Positions 15,969 through 26,120 of a stretch of DNA of 64,000 nucleotides are shown piece by piece. Source of the DNA: Algibacter marinivivus (GTDB lineage: Bacteria; Bacteroidota; Bacteroidia; Flavobacteriales; Flavobacteriaceae); assembly GCF_003143755.1 (NCBI RefSeq), contig NZ_QFRI01000002.1:357953-421952 (forward strand). Direction: 5' to 3'. The notes beneath the pieces were generated by a model, which saw only the letters and a list, made by a program, of their open reading frames with translations, did no database searches and was not told the DNA's origin. A program made the translations under genes and the position numbers. Every line of letters begins with the position of its first letter. Within the stretch, counting starts at the first letter, position 1.

Positions 15969-18029
15969 ATGAAACAACTATGCATTGCGTTACTATTATT
16001 TATCTTACCTGCATCAACTATTTTTTCACAAGTTTTAAAAGAAAATATACCTAATTGGGTTGATTATATAGAATACGCTGATACTGAAATTAATAAAGAT
16101 GACGTTTCACAAGGTTCTTATATTTTGTTATATGATAGTCAAGTTAACGCTTCAAAAAAAGTGGCTTACACTCGATTAGCTTTAAAGATCACCAATAATA
16201 CAGGTATACAAAATGCATCTACTATTAATGTTTCTTATGACCCTACTTACCAAAATTTAAAATTTCATAGTATTAATATTATTCGTGATGGAAAAGTTAT
16301 AGATAAACTAGATGTCTCCAACTTTCAAGTAATGCGTCGGGAACTCAATGCTGAGATTTATTTATACGATGGTTCATTATCAGCAGTTATGAATATATCA
16401 GATGTAAGAACTGGAGATATTATTGACTATGCATATTCTATTTACGGCTTTAATCCACTTAATAAAAAATTTTCGGGTTCGTTTTATTTAAATGATACGG
16501 ACCCAGTTGGAAAAATAAATGTTTCTGTTTTATCAAAAAACAAATTGCATTATAAACTATTTAATACAAATGATGCACCCCAAATAACAAAAGTTAATAG
16601 CCTTTACAAATACAATTGGAGCGTATCTAATATTAAAAAACTCGATTATGAGCAAAACACACCTTCTTGGAAATTAATTTATAATACAGTTTTTTTAAGC
16701 GAGTATAATTCTTGGGAAGAAGTTGTTGATTGGGGCTTGAATTTATATGATATAAGCACAAAGATTAACACTAAATTACAGACAAAAATTAATGAAATAA
16801 ATAAAACTAACAAGACTCAAGGAGACAAAATAAAAGCTACTCTAGATTTTGTACAAAATGATGTTAGATACTTAGGGCTTGAGTTTGGTATTGGTAGTTA
16901 CAAACCTTTTTCTCCAAACACAGTATTTGAAAGACGTTTTGGAGATTGTAAAGACAAAAGTCTTTTAATGATAAAAATGCTGAATGAAATGAGAATTGAA
17001 GCTTATCCGATGCTCGTAAATACAACTTTAAAGCAAACTATAAAAGAAATTCTCCCTTCTCCAAAATTTTTTGATCATTGTGTAGTAAAAGTTATTGATG
17101 GCAATAACGAATATTATTATGATCCTACAATAACTAACCAAGGTGGTGATTACGATAGCACGCATTTTCCTGACTATAGATTTGGTTTAGTTTTAAAAAA
17201 AGGAAATTCAAACTTTGATGACATTAAACCATATTCAGAAAATAAAGTTGAAACCATTGATGAATATATTATAGATACTATAGGCAAAGGCGCAAAACTT
17301 AAGGTAGTTACAACATACTATGAATCTGAAGCAGATAATATGCGGAATTACTTTAAAAACAACAGCATAAACGCCATTAAAAAAGAATATGAGAATTTCT
17401 ATTCAAACTATTATTTTGATGTAACTTCTTCTAAGCCTCCACGTTTTAAAGATGAAAAATTAAGTAACAAGTTCAAAGTTTTTGAAGAATACCAAATCGA
17501 TAGTATTTGGCAACCTATGATTGAAAAAGAAAACCATATAGCAACCACTTTTACTGCTACAAGTCTTTTAAATTCTCTATATATTCCAACCAAAGAAAAA
17601 AGAAATTCTGAGTTAGCAATTGTATATCCCATAATCAGAGAACATAAAATTAAAATTAATTTACCAACACAATGGGGTATTGAAAATGAAAAAATATTTG
17701 TCAACTCGCCTAGTTTCTATTATGAATGGAACGTGAAGTATGACAGAAAAAAACATATTATCGATTTATACTATTATTTAGAAACTCAAAAAGATCATAT
17801 CAATACAGAAGAATACAAACAATATCTTAAGGATGTAAAAAAAGTAGATCAAACTACTGGATATTACCTTTTTATTCCCAAAAACTACTCTAATTCTAAT
17901 ACATCTACAGTTAACAATAGTGATTTTTTTGAAGGCGTTAAGTCTATTATAAAAGTTCTATTACTATTTGCAGGTATAGTCGTAATAGGGTTATTCGTTT
18001 TTTTATATTTTCAAGGAAAGAAAAGATGA
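15969..18029 (+). CDS. DUF3857 and transglutaminase-core protein, exported, with C-terminal membrane anchor
   Basis: 686 residues from the ATG at 15969, which gives a clean signal peptide (MKQLCIALLLFILPA). A TTG five codons upstream is less likely. Residues about 45-230 are DUF3857, and about 270-390 a transglutaminase-like core with catalytic Cys327 in RRFGDCKDKS, His370 in FDHCVV and Asp385 in YYYDPT. A hydrophobic segment near the end (VLLLFAGIVVIGLFVFLYF) followed by GKKR anchors the protein, leaving the rest in the periplasm. Substrates of this common Bacteroidota family are unknown. The gene is monocistronic and divergent from the PAS gene. Confidence 0.88.
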   Translation: MKQLCIALLLFILPASTIFSQVLKENIPNWVDYIEYADTEINKDDVSQGSYILLYDSQVNASKKVAYTRLALKITNNTGIQNASTINVSYDPTYQNLKFHSINIIRDGKVIDKLDVSNFQVMRRELNAEIYLYDGSLSAVMNISDVRTGDIIDYAYSIYGFNPLNKKFSGSFYLNDTDPVGKINVSVLSKNKLHYKLFNTNDAPQITKVNSLYKYNWSVSNIKKLDYEQNTPSWKLIYNTVFLSEYNSWEEVVDWGLNLYDISTKINTKLQTKINEINKTNKTQGDKIKATLDFVQNDVRYLGLEFGIGSYKPFSPNTVFERRFGDCKDKSLLMIKMLNEMRIEAYPMLVNTTLKQTIKEILPSPKFFDHCVVKVIDGNNEYYYDPTITNQGGDYDSTHFPDYRFGLVLKKGNSNFDDIKPYSENKVETIDEYIIDTIGKGAKLKVVTTYYESEADNMRNYFKNNSINAIKKEYENFYSNYYFDVTSSKPPRFKDEKLSNKFKVFEEYQIDSIWQPMIEKENHIATTFTATSLLNSLYIPTKEKRNSELAIVYPIIREHKIKINLPTQWGIENEKIFVNSPSFYYEWNVKYDRKKHIIDLYYYLETQKDHINTEEYKQYLKDVKKVDQTTGYYLFIPKNYSNSNTSTVNNSDFFEGVKSIIKVLLLFAGIVVIGLFVFLYFQGKKR

Positions 18030-18040
18030 AACAGTTAAAC

Positions 18041-18646
18041 TTACAAATCCTTTTTATAGCGTTTTACCATAGCCTCTCTAGTTTCTGGTTCATCTTCAGA
18101 TCTTAATTGGTCTTTTAACATCTGCCCCATAGTTGGAAATGAATCTCTATCAATTTGTGAAGAAGCATCCCACAATTTTGAGCGCATAAATGCTTTTGCA
18201 CAATGCAGAAAAGTTTCTTCAACTGAAATAATAACACAAGCTTTTGGAGGATTAAGTTCTTCAGTAAATAGCTTCAAATAGGTGTCATCGGTTGATAAAT
18301 ATGCACTACCATTTATACGCAAAGTTTCATCAACACCAGGAATCAAAAATAATATACCAACTCTACCAGTTTCAACAATATTAGAAATACTATCAACTCT
18401 ATTATTTCCTTTTGCATCTGGTATAACAATTGTTTGTTCATCAATTACTTTTACAAACCCCGAATTACCTCCACGAGGAGAAGCGTCCATTTTCCCATCT
18501 GTACTTGAGGTAGATATAACCAAAAAAGGCGAGTTTTCAATAAAATTCACAGCATGCTTCTCTAAAGACTTTAAAACCTTATTTTTAGCTCTCCCACTTG
18601 GGTAACCATATAATTCTCGAAGTTGAGCTTCATTTTTAATTTTCAT
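18041..18646 (-). CDS. Pyridoxamine 5'-phosphate oxidase-like FMN-binding protein
   Basis: 201 residues, cytosolic. The split-barrel FMN-binding fold is indicated by FLVISTSSTDGKMDASPRGG, VIPDAKGNNRVDSISNIV, VGILFLIPGVDETLRINGSA and the late cysteine-containing strand of the family. It fits the pyridoxamine 5'-phosphate oxidase-related group rather than true PdxH, because the PLP-specific C-terminus is missing. Proteins of this subgroup are thought to be FMN-dependent reductases or haem or F420-type redox proteins. The substrate here is unknown. It is convergent with the DUF3857 gene, with an 11-bp gap. Confidence 0.8.
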   Translation of the reverse strand: MKIKNEAQLRELYGYPSGRAKNKVLKSLEKHAVNFIENSPFLVISTSSTDGKMDASPRGGNSGFVKVIDEQTIVIPDAKGNNRVDSISNIVETGRVGILFLIPGVDETLRINGSAYLSTDDTYLKLFTEELNPPKACVIISVEETFLHCAKAFMRSKLWDASSQIDRDSFPTMGQMLKDQLRSEDEPETREAMVKRYKKDL

Positions 18647-18797
18647 ATCGTAGCGTAAAAATGTTAATCAAATTTAATGATTTTAAAATCTAAAAAATTA
18701 ATTATTCATCTTTAACCAAGTAAAAAGGTTTTTCATCAAGTATATATAGCAGAAATGAAAAATATTATTTAAAATTATACATTATACTAACTTTAAG

Positions 18798-19157
18798 ATG
18801 AAGACATTTACTCTATTAATAGCCTTATTATCCACCAGTTTATGTAGTGCACAATATATATCTGAAGATGATAAATTACACTTTGGCGCAGGTTTCTTAA
18901 TATCTGGAGGAACTTATACAATTGTTTATTCCAAAACAAAAAACAAAAAAAAGGCCTTCTGGTATAGCTTTGCAGCTTCAACTTTAGTTGGTCTTTCTAA
19001 GGAAATTTATGATGGATACATCATAGATGGTGGACGATTTGATAATGGAGAAATGGTAGCAACATCACTTGGTGGTTTAACTGCAAGTACAACTCTTCAT
19101 TTATTTGTTGGTAAGAAGAATAATGAGAAACTTAAAAATATAGCCATAGTTAACTAA
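18798..19157 (+). CDS. Small exported membrane protein, YfiM/DUF2279-like
   Basis: 119 residues with a signal peptide ending SLCSAQ. The mature part begins DDKLHFGAGFLISG and continues with a second hydrophobic helix and KEIYDGY, a pattern shared with the YfiM/DUF2279 family. One more hydrophobic stretch (MVATSLGGLTASTTLHLF) precedes a basic tail. Function unknown. The gene overlaps the end of the convergent nitronate monooxygenase gene by 8 bp (19150-19157). Confidence 0.6.
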   Translation: MKTFTLLIALLSTSLCSAQYISEDDKLHFGAGFLISGGTYTIVYSKTKNKKKAFWYSFAASTLVGLSKEIYDGYIIDGGRFDNGEMVATSLGGLTASTTLHLFVGKKNNEKLKNIAIVN

Positions 19158-20097
19158 CTAGTTTTTTTACAATATCCTTAGTTGGTAGAATTTTATTAGT
19201 ATGCTCAATACTTGGTCCTGCAACCCAAACCGTTTTATAAGTGGCTTTAGTAGCAGCGTTTTTAGTGGCATTCATTCCTATTGAAAAACGAATCATTTTC
19301 ACCCACTTTTTTAGTTTTTTGTTCTTATTCAACACAGATTCTAACCAGGTTTGTTTTGTTCCTATTTTTTGAACATATGGTGTGTTAATTACTGTACAAG
19401 GCGTTCCAGAAATACGTTCTGTCATTATAATATCATCAGCACCATAATCCACACAGGCTTGTTTGTATTCTTCAGTTACATTTGCTTCTTCAGAAGCAAT
19501 AAATGGGCTGCCAACTGAAACACCTTCAGCACCGTAGCTTAACATTTTATCAATATCTGCTTTACAACCAACGCCTCCAGCAGAAATAACAGGAATGCTA
19601 CAATTTGTACTCAATTCTCTTATTAATTCTTCAGGGGACTTATCTCCTCTATGACCACCAGCTTGATTATTAACAGCTATAATAGCATCGGCTCCCAAAT
19701 CTTCAACTTTTTTGGCAAACTTTAAATCAACTACATCACAAAATACTTTTATACCAACTTTATGAGCCTGATTTATAGTTTCCTCTGGACTTCCTAATGA
19801 AGTAATAATAAAATCGCAACCTTCTTCACAAATCACTTCTAATTGTCCCTTATATTTTACATTGGATTTATTTACAATTAAATTGAATCCAAACGATCCT
19901 CCTTCAGGCTTTGCTGCTTTTAATTCTCGTAAAGCGACTCTAAGCTCATCTAAAGTTCTATAATTTAAAGCTGGAATACAACCTGCAATTCCTCCATGCA
20001 TAGCCTCTTTAACCATGGCAATATTTGACACCAGAAACATTGGAGCTTGAATAATTGGATACTTTATATTGAGCAGTTTTGTGAGTTTCGTTTCCAT
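19150..20097 (-). CDS. Nitronate monooxygenase-like FMN oxidoreductase
   Basis: 315 residues forming a TIM barrel of the 2-nitropropane dioxygenase/NPD family: PIIQAPMFLVSN at the start, GGIAGCIPALNYR, NNQAGGHRGD with the conserved catalytic His region, VISAGGVG and VSVGSPFIAS for FMN phosphate binding. The family oxidises alkyl nitronates or acts as an enoyl reductase relative (FabK). The lack of a fatty-acid gene context favours the former. It is followed upstream by the rRNA methyltransferase gene on the same strand (61-bp gap). Confidence 0.88.
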   Translation of the reverse strand: METKLTKLLNIKYPIIQAPMFLVSNIAMVKEAMHGGIAGCIPALNYRTLDELRVALRELKAAKPEGGSFGFNLIVNKSNVKYKGQLEVICEEGCDFIITSLGSPEETINQAHKVGIKVFCDVVDLKFAKKVEDLGADAIIAVNNQAGGHRGDKSPEELIRELSTNCSIPVISAGGVGCKADIDKMLSYGAEGVSVGSPFIASEEANVTEEYKQACVDYGADDIIMTERISGTPCTVINTPYVQKIGTKQTWLESVLNKNKKLKKWVKMIRFSIGMNATKNAATKATYKTVWVAGPSIEHTNKILPTKDIVKKLVS

Positions 20098-20158
20098 ACT
20101 TAAATTGATTTCAACAAATATAATAAATATTATGCATGCATAGTAAATTAAATATTAT

Positions 20159-21391
20159 CTAATCTACAAATCGGTAATATCCACATTTTAAATAAGCCCC
20201 CTCTTGAAAACCAATAGGGTGATCTGTATCATGTCCTGTTTTCAAAATGACTTTAAAGGGTCTGTTATTTGAAGATAAAACTTTGCTATTTATATCAAAA
20301 AAAGATTGAGTTAAAACTCTAGAAGAACAAGATGCTAAAACTAACAATCCATTTTTAGCGGTTAACTTTTCACCTAATTCAGCTAATTGAGCATATTTCT
20401 TTTTAGCTAAGTCAATTTCTGAAGCTTGTTTTGCAAAACTTGGAGGGTCAATTACTACAACATCAAACGTCACTCTATTTTTAATAAGATTCTTTAACTC
20501 TACAAAAGCGTCACCTGCAATTATTTTATGCTTTCCAGAATAATTGTTCAGTTTTCCATTTTGAATAGCTATTTCTAAGGCTTGCTTACTAATATCCAAG
20601 CTAGTTACTTCTTTCGCCCCATTTGCTAATGCATGAACTGAAAATCCACCAGCATAACTAAACACATCTAACACCGTTTTTCCCTTGCTCCACTCGCCTA
20701 CTTGCTTTCTATTTGCACGATGATCTAGGAAATAGCCAGTTTTATGACCTTTAATAACGTTTGCCGAAAAGTTCACCCCATGCTCTACAAACTCAACAAC
20801 TTCATTTTGTAGAGTTCCGTAAACCACTTCTCCATTTTCAAGTTTATGCAATTTTGATTTTTCCAAACCTCTACTTAATCGAATAACAATAGTTTCAGCT
20901 CCTGATGTTTCTTGTAAGCTAGGAATAATAGCTTCCAAATAAGGCAGCCATATTTCAGAATATATTTTCACAACTAAAACTGTCGCATAAACATCAGCGA
21001 TTAGCCCGGGGAAATAATCGCTTTCACCAAAAAGTAAGCGATAACTATTGGTATTAGTTTTTAATAATGGCTGTCTTTTGGTAAAAGCATCACTGATTTT
21101 ATTTTGAAAAAATGTGCTATTAATTTCTGCCTTTTCATGACTACTGTGAAGCATTTTGATTCGAATTGGCGAATTAGCATCGTATAATCCCAAGCCAATA
21201 ACTCGATTTTTATTTTTACTAAAAACAATAGCTAAATCTCCAGATTTGGCATCATCATTAATTTTAGTAATATTATTTGAAAACACCCAAGGATGCCCTT
21301 GAACTACAAACTGTTCGCCTTTAGCATTTAGTTTTACGGCTAAGCGCTTTGGTTTGTAATTTGATTTTATTTTTGAAGAAAAGAGTATCAT
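20159..21391 (-). CDS. RlmI-like class I rRNA methyltransferase with PUA domain
   Basis: 410 residues. An N-terminal PUA domain (KGEQFVVQGHPWVFSNNI) leads to an EEHEE-type linker and a Rossmann methyltransferase domain: SAM loop VLDVFSYAGGFSVHALANGA, acidic DIS, IDPPSFAKQ as the target-base motif, and VLASCSSRV. The arrangement is that of RlmI/RlmK-type 23S rRNA cytosine-5 methyltransferases. Calling the exact site needs comparison. It may share a transcript with the nitronate monooxygenase gene downstream. Confidence 0.88.
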   Translation of the reverse strand: MILFSSKIKSNYKPKRLAVKLNAKGEQFVVQGHPWVFSNNITKINDDAKSGDLAIVFSKNKNRVIGLGLYDANSPIRIKMLHSSHEKAEINSTFFQNKISDAFTKRQPLLKTNTNSYRLLFGESDYFPGLIADVYATVLVVKIYSEIWLPYLEAIIPSLQETSGAETIVIRLSRGLEKSKLHKLENGEVVYGTLQNEVVEFVEHGVNFSANVIKGHKTGYFLDHRANRKQVGEWSKGKTVLDVFSYAGGFSVHALANGAKEVTSLDISKQALEIAIQNGKLNNYSGKHKIIAGDAFVELKNLIKNRVTFDVVVIDPPSFAKQASEIDLAKKKYAQLAELGEKLTAKNGLLVLASCSSRVLTQSFFDINSKVLSSNNRPFKVILKTGHDTDHPIGFQEGAYLKCGYYRFVD

Positions 21392-21423
21392 TTTTATTTA
21401 ATGTAAAAGTAAAGGTTTAAAAC

Positions 21424-21457
21424 AAAAAAACGCAACCAAAATTGGTTGCGTTTTTTT
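21424..21457. terminator. Terminator of dnaK, bidirectional in structure
   Basis: Arms 21424-21437 (seven A then CGCAACC) and 21444-21457 pair perfectly around a 6-nt loop. On the minus strand this yields a U-rich tail 38 bp after the dnaK stop. Confidence 0.88.
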
Positions 21458-21494
21458 ATAACTTCAAGCTTAAGTCTTCCGACTCTAGCTTTTT

Positions 21495-23402
21495 TTACTT
21501 CACTTCCTCAAAGTCAACATCCTCAACATCATTCCCTTCAGCTTGAGCTTGCTCACCTGCACCAGCATCTGGTCCTGGTTGTGCACCACCTTGAGCTTCT
21601 GCTTGTGCTTTGTACATTTCCTCAGAAGCCACTTTCCAAGCTTCGTTTATTTTATCTAAAGCAGGTGTAATAACCTCTAAATCTTTAGTTTCATAAGCTT
21701 TCTTAAGTTCTTCTAAAGCATCAACTATTGGTTGTTTTTTATCTTCTGATAATTTATCACCAAACTCTTCTAATTGCTTTTCCGTTTGGAAAATCATAGA
21801 ATCCGCTTCATTTAATTTCTGAGCATTTTCAGCTGCAGCTTTATCCGCTTCAGCATTTGCTTCAGCATCCGCTTTCATTTTCTCGATTTCCTCCTCACTT
21901 AAACCAGAAGATGCTTCAATTCTAATATCTTGTTTTTTACCAGTTGCTTTATCTTCAGCCGATACTTTAATAATACCATTGGCATCAATATCAAACGTTA
22001 CTTCAATTTGTGGTGTTCCACGTCTAGCTGGTGGAATATCGCTTAAATGGAAACGTCCAATTGTTTTGTTATCTGCTGCCATAGCGCGTTCACCTTGTAA
22101 TACGTGAATTTCTACAGAAGGCTGATTATCTGCTGCTGTTGAGAATACTTGAGATTTCTTAGTAGGAATCGTAGTATTCGCATCAATAAGCTTCGTAAAC
22201 ACATTACCCATAGTTTCAATACCAAGAGATAAAGGTGTTACATCTAAAAGTAATACATCTTTAACATCTCCAGTTAATACACCACCTTGGATACCAGCAC
22301 CTAAAGAAACAACTTCATCAGGATTTACACCTTTACTTGGTGCTTTTCCGAAGAATTTCTCAACCGCTGCTTGTACTGCAGGAATACGTGTAGAACCACC
22401 TACTAAAATTACTTCATCAATATCACTTTTACTTAAACCAGCAGCTTTTAATGCAGACTCACATGGCTCAATCGTGCGTTTTACTAAATCGTCAATTAAT
22501 TGTTCGAATTTAGAACGTGTTAATGTGCGCACTAAGTGTTTTGGTCCACTTGCAGTAGCAGTAATATAAGGCAAGTTAATCTCTGTTTGTGCAGAAGACG
22601 ATAACTCAATCTTCGCTTTTTCAGCAGCTTCCTTTAAACGTTGTAAAGACATAGGATCTTTACGTAAATCCATATTCTCATCAGCTTGAAACTCATCAGC
22701 TAACCAGTTAATAATTTTTTCATCAACATCATCACCACCTAAGTGTGTATCACCATCCGTAGAAAGTACTTCAAATACACCATCACCTAATTCAAGGATA
22801 GATACATCATGTGTTCCTCCACCAAAGTCAAAAACCACAATCTTCTGGTCCGTACCTTTTTTGTCCATACCGTATGCTAAAGCAGCAGCAGTAGGCTCAT
22901 TAATAATACGCTCAACTTTTAAACCAGCAATTTCTCCTGCTTCTTTAGTAGCTTGACGCTGAGAATCATTAAAATAAGCAGGCACTGTAATTACCGCTCT
23001 ACTTACATCAGTTCCTAAATAATCTTCAGCTGTTTTCTTCATTTTTTGAAGAATCATAGCTGATAATTCTTGTGGTGTATATAATCTACCATCAATATCA
23101 ACTCTAGGTGTATCATTATCACCCTTTACCACTTTATATGGTACACGTTCTGCTTCTTTCTTAGACTCAGAATATTTATTACCCATAAAACGTTTAATAG
23201 AATAAACTGTTTTTGTTGGGTTTGTTACCGCTTGTCTTTTCGCCGGATCACCAACCTTAATCTCTCCTCCTTCAACAAATGCAATCACAGATGGCGTAGT
23301 ACGTTTACCTTCCGCGTTCGGGATTACAACAGGCTCATTACCTTCCATCACAGAAACGCAAGAGTTGGTTGTTCCTAAATCGATTCCAATAATTTTACTC
23401 AT
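21495..23402 (-). CDS. dnaK: Molecular chaperone DnaK (Hsp70)
   Basis: 635 residues, standard length. The start [16 protein letters not shown], the phosphate loops [14 protein letters not shown] and [14 protein letters not shown], and the C-terminal EDVDFEEVK are typical. The substrate-binding domain precedes a helical lid with an Ala/Gly/Gln-rich linker near the C-terminus. DnaJ and GrpE are not in the window, so it stands alone as often in Flavobacteriaceae. No CIRCE element is found upstream. Instead there is a different palindrome at 23475-23493. Confidence 0.98.
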   Translation of the reverse strand: MSKIIGIDLGTTNSCVSVMEGNEPVVIPNAEGKRTTPSVIAFVEGGEIKVGDPAKRQAVTNPTKTVYSIKRFMGNKYSESKKEAERVPYKVVKGDNDTPRVDIDGRLYTPQELSAMILQKMKKTAEDYLGTDVSRAVITVPAYFNDSQRQATKEAGEIAGLKVERIINEPTAAALAYGMDKKGTDQKIVVFDFGGGTHDVSILELGDGVFEVLSTDGDTHLGGDDVDEKIINWLADEFQADENMDLRKDPMSLQRLKEAAEKAKIELSSSAQTEINLPYITATASGPKHLVRTLTRSKFEQLIDDLVKRTIEPCESALKAAGLSKSDIDEVILVGGSTRIPAVQAAVEKFFGKAPSKGVNPDEVVSLGAGIQGGVLTGDVKDVLLLDVTPLSLGIETMGNVFTKLIDANTTIPTKKSQVFSTAADNQPSVEIHVLQGERAMAADNKTIGRFHLSDIPPARRGTPQIEVTFDIDANGIIKVSAEDKATGKKQDIRIEASSGLSEEEIEKMKADAEANAEADKAAAENAQKLNEADSMIFQTEKQLEEFGDKLSEDKKQPIVDALEELKKAYETKDLEVITPALDKINEAWKVASEEMYKAQAEAQGGAQPGPDAGAGEQAQAEGNDVEDVDFEEVK

Positions 23403-23474
23403 AATATATTTTAATTTTGAATGTTCATTTTTAATTTCAGGATGTATAAGTCAATCATTATGCCAACCAAAAAA

Positions 23475-23493
23475 TTATGACATAGTGTCATAA
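23475..23493 (-). promoter_or_regulatory. Candidate operator upstream of dnaK
   Basis: TTATGACA and TGTCATAA are perfect 8-bp arms around TAG, 73-91 bp before the dnaK start. A lone TGTCA half-site occurs again at 23551-23555. The site differs from CIRCE (TTAGCACTC arms). A heat-shock role is inference from position only. Confidence 0.45.
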
Positions 23494-23503
23494 TTTCTTT
23501 AGT

Positions 23504-23533
23504 TCTCAGTCTCAGTCTCAGTCTCAGTTTCAG
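23504..23533. repeat. Hexanucleotide microsatellite (TCTCAG)
   Basis: Four perfect TCTCAG units and one TTTCAG unit in tandem, in the region between dnaK and the intergenic repeat. Such arrays can vary by slippage. It lies more than 100 bp upstream of the dnaK start. Confidence 0.85.
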
Positions 23534-23561
23534 TTTTCAATATATTATTTTGTCATTTTTG

Positions 23562-23689
23562 GGGCGCAACCACAAGGGTCGGGCTATACTCATTGGTTTC
23601 TATTTTAAATTATTGAATTCGTGAATAAAAATATTTCACTACTCTCCCGATTACTATCGGGATCAAACATGCCGTTCAATCCCTTGTGC
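23562..23689 (+). repeat. Structured intergenic repeat, copy 2
   Basis: Starts GGGCGCAACCAC-AGGGTCGGGCT and ends CAATCCCTTGTGC. Terminal GCGCAA (23564-23569) pairs with TTGTGC (23684-23689) with one G-U. Inner hairpin CCCGAT/ATCGGG at 23646-23661. This copy carries about 50 bp of AT-rich extra sequence in its left half. It lies between dnaK and the NTF2-like gene. Confidence 0.75.
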
Positions 23690-23744
23690 AGGTTTACCAG
23701 CAAAAGTCAGTCATTAAAAATAAACAAGAAAAAAAACGCAAGAG

Positions 23745-24209
23745 TTATTGATTACAAGTAGAACGTCTTCTTGTATCAATTAAATAAATAATTTTCCACT
23801 GATTGCCATCTTTAAACATCTGGAAAGAATTCACACCACAATGGCTAAACGTATCATTAAACCAAAACTCATAAGGCGTCCAAGCATTAGCCATATTACC
23901 ATCCACTTGAATACTATAATCGAGTAAACGTTCATCCCATTTTTGATCATCAGGTCTATCTGCAATAGCATTTATAAGTTTATTAGGATCGTCGGTAACT
24001 AAAATATCTTTACCCTCTTTATTTCTGTAGGCAGTTTGCATCAAAATTTTATCAACCATAACTGATTTCATTAAAGCTGTATCACCTTTATGAAAACCTT
24101 CAAAAAAGGTATCAACAGTAGCTTTCACTTGAGCTTCTTCATCAATTTGCCCAAACAGTGTTGTAGAAATTAAAAGTGCTAAATAAAATATTATACGTGC
24201 CATAATCAT
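23745..24209 (-). CDS. Exported NTF2/SnoaL-like protein
   Basis: 154 residues with a short signal peptide (MARIIFYLALLISTTLFGQ, the Met-Ile before it probably not the start used). The mature part matches the NTF2-like fold found in many Bacteroidota secreted proteins: EAQVKATVDTFFEGFHKGDTALMKSVM at the start, a middle NAWTPYEFWF, then GVNSFQMFKDGNQWKIIYLID at the end. The cone-shaped pocket suggests a ligand-binding or isomerase-like role, with no substrate known. The 275 bp upstream (24210-24484) towards panB are AT-rich and show no feature I can name. Confidence 0.75.
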   Translation of the reverse strand: MIMARIIFYLALLISTTLFGQIDEEAQVKATVDTFFEGFHKGDTALMKSVMVDKILMQTAYRNKEGKDILVTDDPNKLINAIADRPDDQKWDERLLDYSIQVDGNMANAWTPYEFWFNDTFSHCGVNSFQMFKDGNQWKIIYLIDTRRRSTCNQ

Positions 24210-24484
24210 TAAATTTTCAACTAAAATAACTGATAACCAACAATCAAGACCTCACTTAAAGAAAAGTTTAACAGGAAATACTAAATAAACCTCAAAATAA
24301 TCAGTCAAATTCGTTTCTATTTCCTTTATATTTCAATATAAAATAAAACCTAACTAAGGCTATGCTTATATTTTCTATATTATTTAAAGAAAAGATAATT
24401 CAAATTTGGTACTAATCATTTTTAAAATTCATTTAGTATACTCCTTAATTTAGTATTTTTACATGCAAACTAAACAAAACAAAT

Positions 24485-25303
24485 ATGTCTGTAGCCAAAA
24501 AAGAATACAAGCGCATTACCGTAAAAACATTAGTAGATATGAAAGCTAATGGCGAAAAAATATCTATGCTTACAGCCTATGATTATACCATGGCAAAAAT
24601 TGTTGATGGGGCGGGGATAGATGTTATTCTTGTAGGCGACTCTGCCAGTAATGTTATGGCTGGCCATGAAACTACACTTCCTATTACACTGGATCAAATG
24701 ATTTATCATGCTTCTTCAGTAGTACGTGCTGCACATCGTAGCTTGGTGGTAGTAGATTTACCTTTTGGAAGTTACCAAAGTGACCCAAAAGAAGCATTGC
24801 GTTCTGCTATTAGAATCATGAAAGAAAGTGGTGGACATTCTGTAAAGCTAGAAGGAGGTAAAGAAGTAAAAGAATCTATTAAGCGTATTTTAAATGCAGG
24901 TATTCCTGTAATGGGACATTTAGGATTAACACCTCAATCTATATATAAATTTGGAACCTACACTGTTCGAGCTAAAGAAGAACAAGAAGCAGAACAATTA
25001 TTAGAAGATGCCAAAATGCTAGAGCGCATAGGTTGTTTTGCTATAGTTTTAGAAAAAATTCCAGCAGAATTAGCAAAACAAGTTGCAGAAAGTGTAAGTA
25101 TTCCTATTATAGGAATTGGAGCTGGTCCGCATGTAGATGGTCAAGTTTTAGTTCTTCATGATATGCTTGGTATGACACATGAATTTAATCCAAGATTCTT
25201 AAGAAGATATCTCAGTATGTATGATGAAATGACTACTGCAATTTCACAATATGTTGATGATGTGAAGTCTCAAGATTTCCCTAATGAAAGTGAACAGTAT
25301 TAG
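24485..25303 (+). CDS. panB: 3-methyl-2-oxobutanoate hydroxymethyltransferase
   Basis: 272 residues, the usual size. Motifs: [38 protein letters not shown] for magnesium and ketoacid binding, [17 protein letters not shown] and [15 protein letters not shown]. The enzyme makes ketopantoate with methylene-THF in pantothenate and CoA synthesis. panC is not adjacent. An RluA-family gene follows 85 bp downstream on the same strand. Confidence 0.97.
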   Translation: MSVAKKEYKRITVKTLVDMKANGEKISMLTAYDYTMAKIVDGAGIDVILVGDSASNVMAGHETTLPITLDQMIYHASSVVRAAHRSLVVVDLPFGSYQSDPKEALRSAIRIMKESGGHSVKLEGGKEVKESIKRILNAGIPVMGHLGLTPQSIYKFGTYTVRAKEEQEAEQLLEDAKMLERIGCFAIVLEKIPAELAKQVAESVSIPIIGIGAGPHVDGQVLVLHDMLGMTHEFNPRFLRRYLSMYDEMTTAISQYVDDVKSQDFPNESEQY

Positions 25304-25340
25304 TCTTCAGTAACAGTACCTAGTTATACTCATTCGCTAA

Positions 25341-25372
25341 AAAACTTTGCGTCTTAGCGCCTTTGCGCGATA
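25341..25372. repeat. Putative dispersed intergenic repeat, single copy here
   Basis: AAAACTTTGCGTCTTAGCGC followed by CTTTGCGCGATAAA contains the direct units CTTTGCG and TTAGCGC and is clearly richer in G+C than the surrounding DNA. From memory, sequences of this CTTTGCG type are scattered through Bacteroidota genomes. No second copy is in this window, so the call is weak. Confidence 0.4.
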
Positions 25373-25388
25373 AAAAAAAATATAAATC

Positions 25389-26090
25389 GTGTCACAAAAA
25401 ATCCTTTCAAATAAAAATAACCTTCTGGTACTTTTTGAAGATAACCACATAATCATCGTAAACAAACGCGCTGGTGATATTGTACAAGGCGATAAAACAG
25501 GAGATAAACCGCTTAGCGATGTTGTAAAAGAATATATTAAAGACAAATACAACAAACCAGGGAACGTTTACCTAGGCATTGTACATCGCTTAGATAGGCC
25601 AACAACTGGTCTCGTTATTTTCGCAAAAACAAGTAAAGCGCTTCCAAGATTAAATAAATTATTCCTCTCCAAAGACATAAAAAAAACCTATTGGGCTATT
25701 GTAAAAAACGAGCCGCCAAAGCATGAAGACACACTTATTCATTGGCTGAAAAAGAATCCTAAAAACAACAAATCTAAAGCATATATAAAGGAGGCTTCAG
25801 GTAGCAAAAAAGCAATTCTTCATTATAAAGTCATAAAAAAACTAGATAACTATTTTTTACTTGAAGTTAATTTAGAAACTGGGAGACATCATCAAATTCG
25901 CGTGCAATTATCTTCTATTGGTTGCCCGATTAAAGGAGATTTAAAGTACGGTTTCGATAGAAGTAACAAAGACGCTAGTATCAGTTTACATGCCAGACAT
26001 ATAGAATTCATTCATCCAGTTAAGAAAGAAGCAGTTTCTATTAATGCACCTTTACCTGAAGATGCTATTTGGAATGCTTGTTTGGTATAA
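25389..26090 (+). CDS. RluA-family RNA pseudouridine synthase
   Basis: 233 residues from a GTG start. An ATG alternative is not available near the conserved N-terminus. The catalytic loop GIVHRLDRPTTGLVIFAKTS with the active aspartate, the strand EVNLETGRHHQIRVQLS and the C-terminal SLHARHIEFIHPV are diagnostic for RluA-type synthases. There is no S4 domain. Short members without S4 such as TruC or RluA modify tRNA or 23S rRNA; the exact target cannot be read here. Confidence 0.92.
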   Translation: MSQKILSNKNNLLVLFEDNHIIIVNKRAGDIVQGDKTGDKPLSDVVKEYIKDKYNKPGNVYLGIVHRLDRPTTGLVIFAKTSKALPRLNKLFLSKDIKKTYWAIVKNEPPKHEDTLIHWLKKNPKNNKSKAYIKEASGSKKAILHYKVIKKLDNYFLLEVNLETGRHHQIRVQLSSIGCPIKGDLKYGFDRSNKDASISLHARHIEFIHPVKKEAVSINAPLPEDAIWNACLV

Positions 26091-26120
26091 TTTGAATATC
26101 TTTAAAAAAATACTATTATT

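Noticed and set aside
23475-23493. CIRCE element of HrcA
   Set aside because: The arms do not match TTAGCACTC/GAGTGCTAA and the spacer is 3, not 9.
23504-23533. CRISPR array
   Set aside because: The units are 6-bp direct repeats without spacers. No array of repeats and spacers or cas gene occurs anywhere in the window.
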